A DNA stretch of 36,580 nucleotides, from NCBI GenBank assembly GCA_000697335.1, contig JNEM01016230.1, positions 1 to 36,580 on the forward strand, given 5' to 3'. Below the pieces are notes generated by a model. That model had not been told where the DNA came from and ran no database searches. It was given only the letters and a program-made list of their open reading frames with translations. Below are positions 11,814 to 21,195 of the stretch, in pieces. Origin of the DNA: Conidiobolus incongruus B7586 (lineage: Eukaryota > Entomophthoromycota > Entomophthoromycetes > Entomophthorales > Conidiobolaceae). Both the position numbers and the translations under genes were made by a program. Position 1 is the first letter of the stretch; every line of letters starts with the position of its first letter.

Positions 11814-12005
11814 TTAGATATTGAGTTTCATGATCTTGGGCTTGACATTATTAACTTTAACTTCCTTGGAGATGTTGATTTCCATGGAAGGTCTACGAGA
11901 GACAGCAGGAGAAGTGAAGCGAGAGGTATTGGGAGTATTAAAAGCGGAGTTGGGAGCGGAAGTTCTAGCCTTTTCCAAATCAGCCAAGTAGAAGTAGTCG
12001 AACAT
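11814..12005 (-). CDS. Small Ser/Pro-rich basic protein, array copy D
   Basis: A 63-aa paralogue starting MFDYFYLADLEKARTS, with NTPNTSRFTSPAVSRRPS centrally and a KIMKLNI tail. The first 16 residues and the central core are identical to copy B. The ATG at 12005 is chosen because it aligns with the starts of copies A and B; an upstream in-frame ATG at 12029 would add eight unrelated residues. A TATAAATAAT lies at 12070-12079, 65 bases upstream, with the shared block at 12118-12190. A complementary plus-strand open frame (11796-12041) is a shadow. Function unknown. Confidence 0.8.
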   Translation of the reverse strand: MFDYFYLADLEKARTSAPNSAFNTPNTSRFTSPAVSRRPSMEINISKEVKVNNVKPKIMKLNI

Positions 12006-12117
12006 TTTGCTATTAGTAAAGTAAATCAAATTGAGTTATGATGATAATAATAATAATGGCACCTTTGAGATTATTTATACAAAAGCCAATTCCATTCTAT
12101 TCATAGCCTTTAGTGTA

Positions 12118-12190
12118 ATGTTGAGATAAGTTGGTGGGAGGGTTACTATAAGAGGCTTGAACTGGTAGCTATTGGCAGAAATTGGGGCAA
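12118..12190 (-). promoter_or_regulatory. Conserved upstream block, copy D
   Basis: Located 113-185 bases upstream of the ATG. On the plus strand it reads GTTGAG, GTTGGTGGGAG, GGTTACTATAAGAG, CTTGAACTGGTAG, ATTGGCA, ATTGGGGCAA. It is nearly collinear with copies A and B. Confidence 0.62.
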
Positions 12191-13213
12191 TTTGATGATA
12201 AAATAGCATTCTATTGAATTCTAAAATAACTGTAGAAATTTTTTCACTTGAATTTTTACTCATTCATATTCCATTATTCAATAATATGTGTTATTTGGGA
12301 TAATTATTGATTCTTCAAAATTATTTTCTCAATAACCAAAATAATTAATTCAAAGTAGTTCGATATGGACCAATCAAATGTAAGAGATACTTTCACATGG
12401 GACATATTCTATTCAAACGTTGAGGATGCTAGCGGCTGTTTGAGTATTTCGGCTTCAATTTAGCATAATTAAAAGAATAAAAATAAGTTGCGTTGATGGA
12501 TTCTTTTGTGAAAGTTGTGTATGAATTTCCACTAGAACATTACTTTTTGATGATATAAATAATTTGAAAAAAAATAACCAGTAAACATCACTTATTATTG
12601 AAATATTTTCCAGTATTCCAAATTAGGTAATATGAATTATATTCTATAATCTTAAGCTCTAACCAATCAAATGTAAAGGCTCATCAACATTATTATCGAA
12701 TTTTGAGACTTAATAAATTAGTCAAAATTTATTATTTCATACAAATTTTCAGTATTAATTGCGATATATGAATTATTCTACAATTGACCTTTTTGCCGAT
12801 TTCTTCCGAAAAACAAATATAATAATAATAATAAAATTTGAAGTTAACAATGTAAATTTGATATTAAAATATTTTTTAAAAAAAGTCATTAGTTATAGTT
12901 AATAATAAATAATTTAAAAACAAATGACATAAAAATAATCAATGAAATATTCAAGACTAATTAACTAAGATATTGTATTGATATGACATCAATAATGTGA
13001 ATATAACTAAATAAAGAAAATATACAAAAATTATATTTCAATATTTTATAGCAAAAAATTTTATAGAATAAAATAATTAAGTTCAAATAGAATGGTTATA
13101 TTTTATTGTGTATGAATGGTAATGAAGTATGTACATAAAACGAATAGAATGAATGATGGTAGATCAACTTAATATCATTCTTCATATCAATACTAAAATA
13201 GTTTTTGTTTGAA
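12191..13213. other. Intergenic spacer between copies D and E
   Basis: AT-rich with no supported gene. CpA and TpG are present at normal levels here (16 CpA+TpG in 12601-12780 by hand count), so I used it as the control for the transposon at 15643-16677. Confidence 0.55.
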
Positions 13214-13435
13214 TCATTTGGATTGACCAAATAGCTTCATAAAGAAATTCTTTTCCTTTTGAGCCTTAGTATGGCTCTTTTCCTTGATAGCGAGAATGTC
13301 TTGCTCCAAGGAAGGTCTACGGGAGACAGCGGGAGAGGTGACTCTGGAAGAGGCAGGAGTAGATCTGGGGGAAGAGTTGCGGGAGGGAGGAATACGAGTG
13401 AATTGAGACATGTAAATGTGATCCATTGAGCTCAT
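13214..13435 (-). CDS. Small Ser/Pro/Arg-rich protein, divergent array member E
   Basis: A 73-aa intronless frame starting MSSMDHIYMSQFTRIPPS. The middle contains NSSPRSTPASSRVTSPAV followed by SRRPSLE, which shares the TSPAVSRRPS core with copies A, B and D. The tail is Lys-rich and ends FFMKLFGQSK, comparable to the MKLN tail of the others. It is more basic and more Ser/Pro-rich than the 63-aa copies. Its upstream region keeps the ACTGGTA to TTGGGG half of the shared block, expanded there into a G-rich repeat. It probably represents an older paralogue and may be closest to the ancestral form. Function unknown. Confidence 0.72.
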   Translation of the reverse strand: MSSMDHIYMSQFTRIPPSRNSSPRSTPASSRVTSPAVSRRPSLEQDILAIKEKSHTKAQKEKNFFMKLFGQSK

Positions 13436-13601
13436 GATGAATATATGTGTATCAAGCTGATTTTATCGATTGCTGATCAGTGCTCAAAGCTGAATGGAAT
13501 ATATATATATACAGTTTTTTTCATAGATGAAATCGTATTAACTGCAGAATTTCCCTTACGCAAACGACATCATAAACCAATCATAACTTATACTTCTATC
13601 T

Positions 13602-13651
13602 ACTGGTAATTGGAACATCAACAAGCATTGGGGAAGGGGAAGGGGAAGGGG
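13602..13651 (-). promoter_or_regulatory. Partial upstream block with (GGGGAA) expansion, member E
   Basis: ACTGGTA, ATTG, ACATCA and ATTGGGGAA match the second half of the block in copies B and D at the same distance from the ATG (about 165-215 bases). The terminal GGGG motif is extended into four GGGG tracts separated by AA (13630-13651). In the gene's own orientation this gives tandem CCCCTT, which contains the CCCCT core of yeast stress-response elements. Whether such factors act here is inference. Confidence 0.55.
13630..13651 (+). repeat. Four G4 tracts with two-base loops (G-quadruplex motif)
   Basis: Four runs of GGGG separated by AA form a textbook intramolecular G-quadruplex consensus on the plus strand, in otherwise roughly 75% A+T DNA. 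It lies about 195-216 bases upstream of member E. Confidence 0.8.
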
Positions 13652-14169
13652 AAATTCCATTAATTTGTGAACACTGAAATTATTACCGAGCAACAACTAA
13701 AATCCCTTCGCTACATCCTTGTAAATTTGATGTTGTCGCCCCTGATCAATCTATCAACTTAAATATAATATTACCCCAGATCATGTTAATATTAACCTAA
13801 TTTTATATTTCTTTAGATCATATTAAGGGATTTTGAACGAGTTATAATTTTAATAGAATGAACTATTAATAAATACTTATAGTTTTAGCTCAATTGTTTA
13901 TCAGATTTTTAATATAAATTAATTTTTTTATATTGTTAGATTTCATGAAATCTCAATGTTCATGAGAAAAATATAGTTATATATTTTTATATTTGTTAGT
14001 TTATTAACTTTTAACTTGTGTTAAATACAAATTATCAAATGAAACTTATTCACTCTATCAAAAACAATTTCTAAGCTTCCCCAATTAAATTACGATCGAT
14101 TACATTTACATATTTTGTACTCCATTTTCAATTGTTTAAGAACGTGGGCATATAATTAATTTCTATTAT
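13652..14169. other. Intergenic spacer between members E and F
   Basis: AT-rich with nothing beyond spacer sequence recognised. Confidence 0.5.
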
Positions 14170-14367
14170 CTATTGGAGTCTGAAATATTTCTTATTATTC
14201 TTGTGTATTGTCGATTTAAAACTATTATCGTGCAATAGGCATTCTGTATCATGCTCTTGATACGAGAAAGAAGTTCTGGGAGATGAATTCACAGAAGAAA
14301 TTCTCGAAATACTGTTGATAGATTGGGCGCGGCATTGTTCGCGAGAAGCCATAAATGAAAAATCCAT
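14170..14367 (-). CDS. Small Ser-rich protein, possible divergent array member F
   Basis: A 65-aa frame starting MDFSFMASREQCRAQS, with ISRISSVNSSPRTSFSYQE in the middle and a Lys/Asn-rich tail. It shares with member E the NSSPR motif, with the family an aromatic N-terminus and Ser-rich core, and similar length, strand and spacing. It lacks SPAVSRRPS. A TTGGGGGAC lies at 14508-14516, 141-149 bases upstream of the ATG, where the others carry TTGGGG. Membership of the family is plausible but not demonstrated, and a chance frame cannot be excluded. Confidence 0.45.
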   Translation of the reverse strand: MDFSFMASREQCRAQSINSISRISSVNSSPRTSFSYQEHDTECLLHDNSFKSTIHKNNKKYFRLQ

Positions 14368-15642
14368 TGCTATTATGTTATTATTTGAAGTATTTCAGTT
14401 TTAATGTTGATATTAGCCGATATTTTGTCCCTTTTTATATTATAAATTGACCCTTTATTAAACAATTGGCGTCATCCATCTTTAATCAAAACCATTCTGT
14501 TCAAGAGTTGGGGGACTAAAATGCAATGATTTCATTTTTCCTCATCAAGTAGTTTTTGGAACGCTTTCCTATTTTCATCAAATCATCAAAATAAAACGAT
14601 ATTTTTAATTAATCTAAAACTAAAAGGATGATTTCATAAAATTATCAAATACATATTTATCCTAATTAATTTTAAGAAATTGATTGAATATTAAAAAATC
14701 AATTTTTCTTAACATTCATCATTAGTAATACGAATAGTTATAATCTTCCTTTACTACCAGATTTAGTATAAATAAGTATTAAACGTGCTTCTTCCCCATA
14801 AGGATATTTAAAATTACAATGATCTAATAAAAATTTTAATTCTAAATTTCACATTTATAAAAATTATAAAATAATTGAAAATATTAATAACTAGAATGTA
14901 AGGATTAATAATTATTAAATTAGAAAAGTATTTGATATATCATCGAGTTTTTAATTTAAAATAAACTTACAATTTTAAATAATTTTCAAGTTAATGTACA
15001 ATTGACAATAGATTGATATCATTAGAATGCAATAAAACTAAATTTTCAAAGAGTTGGGCTTTATTCAAATGAAGAATATATAATAAGTGATTACTAAATA
15101 CAGAACATTAATTTATCCAAAATGCATATTGTTACTAATCCTTCCCTATGCAATAATATATTAATAAATAGAAAATTCAGATCAAATATTTTAATATTGT
15201 ATGGCTTCTAGTATATTATTGAATATAAATATTGAAATTGGTTATATTTGATCATTGGCCAATTAACCTGTAAATTAATTTAATGGTTAAAAGGAAAATT
15301 TCTAATTTTGAATATAACCCTATTAATTAATATAATTTGTTCCAATTTTATAAGATTACTAATTATATTAAAATTTTTTTGAAATTATTATGTATAATTA
15401 GTAATTTATATTGAAATATACTAGTAATTATTAATATTTAAACATAATTTTCTAATACTCTGTTTAAACAGTTCTATAATTTAAATTTAAAATTTTTATT
15501 AAAATGAATAATTTATTTTTTGGAGTATCAAATATTTTAATTTTTTTATTACTCTGTATTTTTAATAATGGGAATTTTTTGCAATTGAAAATAAATAAAT
15601 ATTTTAATATATAATATATAAAAATAAATATATAATATAAAT
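14368..15642. other. Non-coding AT-rich region
   Basis: No supported gene. It contains the upstream region of member F and then about 1 kb of A/T-rich spacer up to the end of the decayed transposase. I could not identify a terminal inverted repeat here. Confidence 0.5.
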
Positions 15643-16677
15643 TTAATAGTTTCTTTTATTATTAATAACTTTTTGCTATACTTTTAGCAAAGATCTAACA
15701 CTTAAAAAATAGTTCTTTTTATTAAAGATTGAAATTTGATGTTTTACAAACTAATTAAATTTTCCTGCAGAAATTTTCTTTCCTACAAGCTGGTTTTTTA
15801 ATTACCTAAAGTAATTATAATTACATAGGTTATAATCAAAAGAATATACTAGATGTAGTAGTTTTTTCTAGTTATTTTTAATTAGAAAGTTTTTTATAGC
15901 TTTAGATTTATGTATTTTGTAATTATTATGTAAAATAATAGGTTTTCTTAAATTATATTGAGAACACTAATTAGAAATACTTTTATTTAAAAAAACAATA
16001 TATAATTTATTATTAATTAATTTTACTTCAGGAACTAAATAAAAATAGTATATACTATTATAATTTATTATAATAATTAACATTCACTTATTAATAAAAT
16101 GTTTATTTAAAGGGATTTGTAAAAGGGGTTAATTTAACTTAATCTAACATTTTAATTTGTGTTTTAATAAAGGATTATACATAAAGATTTAAGATTCATC
16201 AATTATAATTATTTACTATAAAAGTTTAAGCTTCTAATAATATTTCAATAAGTTTTATTTAGTAATAGCTACTCTAGTTTTTTTTTAAGCTTTAGTTAAA
16301 TTATAAGGTATTTAATTTATATTTTTATTTATTAATTTTAGTTTAAACTTTAAAATATATAAAATACTTGTAAAACTAATATTAAAGTACTTAGATAATT
16401 CTTTAGCTGAAATAAAAAGGTATTTTTTAATATATTTTTTCACTTTATTTACAATTGAAAGAATAATAGTTAAAGTTAGTTTTTTAAATTTTAACAAGTT
16501 TTAAATAATTTTTCTTTTAGTTTTAAAGTAATTTACCTAGCAATAAATTGTTGATTTAGATAATACTTTATTACTAAAAGTTGCTTGTAAATTTTAAATA
16601 ATTTTAAAGGGTTTATGGTTAAGTTTTACTAATACCAAAATAAAAAACTTTTGATGATCACTATTTGGTTTAAACAT
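15643..16677 (-). mobile_element. Dead Tc1/mariner (IS630-superfamily) transposase, RIP-like mutated
   Basis: One continuous reading frame of 345 codons from the ATG at 16677 to the final stop at 15643 shows a full-length Tc1/mariner transposase. It keeps the helix-turn-helix ISAKELSKYFNIS, the first catalytic Asp in IDES (usual form GDESW), VPEVKLINNKLYI, and ILHNNYKIHKSKAIK plus YSFDYNLCNYNYF (usual forms HDNARPHKS and YSPDLAPCDY). About 18 internal stops interrupt it, with no frameshift, so decay was by base substitution alone. The changes read as C-to-T and G-to-A: Trp and Gln codons became stops, Pro became Leu/Ser/Phe, Asp became Asn. The inverted repeats are not identifiable. An (AT)n tract lies just beyond the 5' side, a plausible TA target. 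Confidence 0.85.
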
Positions 16678-16908
16678 AATTAAATTAAACAACTAATTTT
16701 AAAAAGTTAATTTTTTAATCAAAAAAACTAATATATATATATATATATATATATTAAAAATATATAATTTCCTATTAACTTTGTATATATTTATTTATTT
16801 CAAACTAATAATATGTTTGAAAAATTGGAAATTAAAAAATTTCCCATTATTTTAAATTCAAGGTAATATTAATTTAAATTTCTATTTATATTAATTTATA
16901 TCTAATTT

Positions 16909-16946
<38 letters not shown>

Positions 16947-17282
16947 ACAAGGTAATGGTTGGAGTGAAATATATTCTGGGTAATTTCTAACTATCTAATA
17001 TATTCTGATAGTTGTTGATTGAACAATATCATATCTTTAATTGGAAAATACCAATTACTAATATCCATATTAGATTAATTAACAGAGTTTAAATATATCT
17101 AGTTATTAAATTATATCAAAGTATTAATGTAAATAAAAACAATAAAATATTTTATAGGCTAATAATCTTAAATTGGGTGAAATAATAAAATTTGAATTTC
17201 AAATTCATGTGTAAGGAAAATTAATAATAATGAAAAAGTGAAGATTTATTACAGAAAATATGAAATACAGTATTAGTAAAAT
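16678..17282. other. AT-rich spacer with microsatellites
   Basis: It holds (AT)n tracts at about 16731-16754 and 16912-16944 and the 3' flank of the checkpoint kinase gene. No gene seen. Confidence 0.6.
16912..16944. repeat. (AT)n microsatellite
   Basis: About 16 AT dinucleotides, immediately followed by a less AT-biased stretch (AGGACAAGGTAATGGTTGG). Confidence 0.85.
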
Positions 17283-19873
17283 CTAAATAATATTATATTC
17301 TTCATCACCAATTAAAGCTAATTGACTTTGAACGATGGGTGCATGGTCAACCTCAAAGTTCAGTTGGTGTTGAAACAATTCAATTAAATCATGAAGGTCT
17401 TTGAAAATCCAAGGATGTTGATTCACTTCCTGCATGGTTAACCGCGCTTCAGGATTAACTTTTAATAGATTTCTAATTAGATCAACTCCTAAAATGTACA
17501 ATAAATTATTTAGATTGATTCAAAATCAATTAACCATATTTGATTTACCATCTTCGTCAATATTTGTCTCCACGATTTTGCTCATGTCATAGTCAGCATT
17601 GCATATAGATCGATATAGGATTTGATTAGCTTCAAAATCATCACAATTTTTACCTTCATTAAATGGTAGTTTCCCTAATTAAATATTAATTCCAAAAATT
17701 TAATCATAGTATTATATCAAATTTACCAGCTAACATTGTAAATAATACAACTCCCATTGACCAAGCATCCACCTGATGATCATAATTGACTTTGGGTCGC
17801 TTAGACGTTTCTTTATTACGAATTAACCCCAACACAACTTCAGGTGCTGCATAATGCCAGGTACCCTTAATGGAAGTCATCCGAGGCATAGAGTTTTCTT
17901 TAGCAAACCCAAAATCGCATAATACTACAGTGGGATAATCAGTTGGTGCATACAATAGTACATTGTCCGGCTAATATCATAAATATTTTTTGAATATTTC
18001 ACCAAATTTTAGGCTAATGGTTTTAAAATACCTTAATATCTAAAATACCAACACATTAACACAAATATTTATAAATAATTTTAAATAATGAACTTACCTC
18101 TATGTGTTATACTAGCCCTGTGAAGATACTAATTAAGTTAATAATAATTCAAATAAAAAAAAATTCCAAGATTCTTACTTTAACAGCTGAAACAAGTTGC
18201 CAAAATATATACTTAGCAGAAAATTGTTCAACATATCGACTAGGCTGTGAATTAATATATGAGATTAAATTGCCTCCAGCATATCTAAATTAAGACTAGT
18301 TAATCAAATATATTAAATATTTGCTATTGATATTACAATGGTAAAAATATGTGAATAAAATCCTCTGTTTCTTCAACTCCGAGTAAATTGATTACATTAG
18401 GCTAATTATTAATTAGTAAATAGTATTCAAAATCATTATATAATCACATACATGTTGTAAACGTTTCAAAATTTCGATTTCGTTTTTGGTATTCATTAAA
18501 AATTTCTCAGGATTATTCCTCGGTTTCTTTTTATCGATTACTTTGACTGCAACCCTGGTCATTGATTCATTATCAATAGCTTCTTTAGCGTATCCAAAAG
18601 CACCACTAGCAATATATTTAATTTATTATTTGAAGGTGGTGAGCAATTACTTACACTCCCAATATTTTGGAATCTAAAATGGTGTACTTTGCCTAAATGA
18701 ATTGAATTAGTATTAATGAAAGAAAATTGTATTCAAATTATATAATTGCTTTGTTAAAAATGGAAGAATCCTTCTTTCTGAATACTAATTCTATTAAGAA
18801 TTTAATATATTTAGCTTTAATATGAATAATGTGATATAATTACTTGGACAATTTTGAATTTTAAATATATCTCCATCATTTAGAATTGCTTCTGTGGTTA
18901 TATCGAAATTCACGGAATTTACTATTTTCTGATATTAGATTTGATTACATGATAAATTTGAATATTTTTACATTGAATATGTGCTTGGCTTGTAACCTAT
19001 TATATCAAATTAATAGCCTATAAGGAAGAGATTTGATTTTATAAATAATTCACTTACAAAACATTTAACTAGGGTTCCAAATTCTGTATGCTCCTATCGA
19101 ATTGGTGAATAATGATGAATTGAATAATAATTATATAACATCTACTGGATATATCGTTAATAGATAGGGATGACTGTTATCTTTAGTACATACGAATCCA
19201 CTAAAAAATAATTAGTACGTTTTTCTAATTTGGAAATCATTTAATTACCCTTGTGGGTTCTTTCCAATATGAATAGGCTTGTTATAAATTGGAAAAACTA
19301 AAATATATTAGTTTAATCAAAATAATAACACTAATTTCAACAAATATTACCCTGAGTTTCATCCTCGGTATTAATTAAACATCCACAATAATTTTCATTT
19401 TGTCTAAAGACGTCTATTACTTCATTTAAAGAAAGTGGTTGGAACGAATTCTCTTGTATTGAGAGATTTGAAGGACCGGTATAACTGAGTTTAGACATTT
19501 TCTGGGTCATTTCGGTGACAGTTCCGGAGGAAGAGCTTGAAATTACTGGCTGTGACATTGATATTATATCTTGTGACTGTTGAGCACGAGATATTTGCAA
19601 AGAGAGTTGCTGCATTGGCTGTGAATTATATTCTAGAGAATATAAATCAATTTCAAACTGACTTTGAGAATCAGTGATAAATCCTGAGCAGTTCGGACTG
19701 AGTTTTAGCATGTCAAAATCAGCACTTGAGCATTCTGAATTTACCAATTGTTGTGAATGAAAATGAGGTAAATTCAATGTAGTAGCTTCTGAAGCAATGC
19801 AACTAGATTGTATTCTCTTTAATGGATTCTGCCGATTATTATTGTTGTTGTTATTCCTGTTATTTGATATCAT
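17283..19873 (-). CDS. CHK2: Chk2/Cds1-type FHA checkpoint kinase
   Basis: I reconstruct 16 exons (594 aa): 19351-19873, 19249-19297, 19146-19200, 19058-19093, 18972-18996, 18844-18921, 18750-18790, 18655-18692, 18452-18605, 18337-18401, 18179-18284, 18098-18128, 18032-18039, 17727-17970, 17549-17674, 17283-17488. All phases agree. Residues 1-175 hold a poly-Asn start and six SQ plus two TQ pairs, an SQ/TQ cluster of the kind ATM/ATR kinases phosphorylate. An FHA domain follows (IHIGKNPQG, VTSQAHIQ, ILNDGDIFKIQN). The kinase starts near 270 with Gly-rich GVGAFG, Lys303 in VAVK, HRDIKPDN at 399-406, DFG at 422-424 and APE at 445-447. Chk2/Cds1 kinases relay DNA-damage and replication-stress signals in the nucleus. 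It has a single FHA domain, as in Cds1 and Chk2. The FHA exons are least certain. Confidence 0.85.
18032..18039 (-). other. 8-nt microexon in the kinase catalytic loop
   Basis: ATATTAAG on the minus strand, flanked by AG on its 5' side and GT on its 3' side. The upstream exon ends CAT AGA G and the downstream exon begins CCG GAC AAT, so the microexon completes His-Arg-Asp and supplies Ile-Lys to rebuild the near-invariant HRDIKPDN. Reading on without splicing meets a stop three codons after the microexon. Confidence 0.88.
18693..18749 (-). other. Probable GC-AG intron in the checkpoint kinase gene
   Basis: Between the exon ending in TTTAACAAA and the exon starting GCAAAGTACACC, the 57-base gap has no GT donor usable in phase. 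A GCAATT donor with a TACTAAT branch site and TTTAG acceptor joins FNK to AKYTILDSKILG, giving a normal FHA-kinase linker. Inferred from frame and homology only. Confidence 0.6.
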
Positions 19874-21195
19874 GATAAAAGAATTTATTGATAAATCAAA
19901 GATGATAGTTAATTAAATATATAAAATATCACAATGAAATAATATTTGCTAAAATTTAAGAAGGTTTGTAATTAAAGTGACTTAATTTAATAATTCATTG
20001 ATTTTATTGGTTAAAGTTTTTTCATTTACCAAATGATTCAAATAACAATATTTAGTAGAATTTGAATTAATTTAAAAACTTTTAAGATTAATAGGAATTT
20101 GTCTCATAAATTGTGTCTAAATATTATTACTATAATTTCAAATTAAAAAGTATGCCATATCAAGTTTATTGATTGAGGATATATTTGTGTTCATTGAAAT
20201 GATTTTGTTGATTTAATTATTTATTAATTAAAAAAACATTTTTATCAATGAGTATTAATTGATGCAATTAAACTAAACAGAACTTCCAAACAAAAAATAA
20301 CTCGAAATTAATCTAATGTGTTATATTCCAATAGTATTGCAAAATATGAAAGGTAAATTTGATCTAAGTTGGGTATAAAAATATTAAACGTTGTACATAA
20401 TTGTATTAGTTTTTTTAAAATAAATTTTAACTTATTGATAGTATAAAATATAATTTGATTATTTTTAAAAATTTTTTCAAAAAAAAATTGTACTGAAGCT
20501 TTGCAATTAATTTGGGATTTGATTAATAAAATATACAAAATGAATAATAATATCAAGATTATATTTTAATAATAATTATACTGATTTATTCCTTGTATTG
20601 AATGATGAATAGATTACGACATATAATGATTGGTAATTCAAATAAATAATATTTAAATAGTAATGTATACTAATAATACAATATTGTTGGAGTTTATAAC
20701 TAGAAGTATGTGTGTATGTTTGTTTACAAGCTTGATCAAACAGCAAAACAGAGTAAATATATGTATATCATAATATATAAATTAAATTAATAATGTTGAT
20801 TTAACCAATCATATTTTAATATATATTATCAAGGTATGTGTAATGCATACAACAAAGTTTAATAAACATTGAAAATTTTCGTTCGCAAAGTTTATTTCAA
20901 ATAATAATTATGACTTTTCAATATTCTATCAGATTCTATTTTTGAGAAAATTTAATATGAGAAGAATCACTCATTAGACCCATAATTTAAGTAAATCAAG
21001 ATGACGAATTTGAATTAAATGTCAAAGATGGTAGATAGAAGTTGCAATTTAAAATATCTCTAAATAGTAAAATACAATTAATTGATTCGATATTCAAAAT
21101 ATTAATTATTTAACTCAATTCATTTTAGTAGTTTTTAAATAATATTTTATTTGTTTTAAATCTGTATTGATTGGATATTTTAAATTATATTAAAT
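19874..21195. other. Intergenic region between divergent genes
   Basis: About 1.3 kb separates the checkpoint kinase and CCT5 starts and must hold both promoters. It is AT-rich. An 82-codon minus-strand open frame at 20308-20556 has no recognisable motif and is probably chance. Confidence 0.6.

Noticed and set aside
11796-12041. Plus-strand open frames opposite copies B and D
   Set aside because: Antisense shadows; their conservation follows from the minus-strand proteins.
16312-16497. Treating the 61-codon frame as a small host gene
   Set aside because: It is the helix-turn-helix part of the 345-codon degraded transposase frame that continues on both sides in the same phase.
20308-20556. 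82-codon minus-strand open frame between the kinase and CCT5
   Set aside because: Ile/Leu/Phe/Asn/Lys-rich, as random AT-rich DNA gives; no recognisable domain or paralogue.
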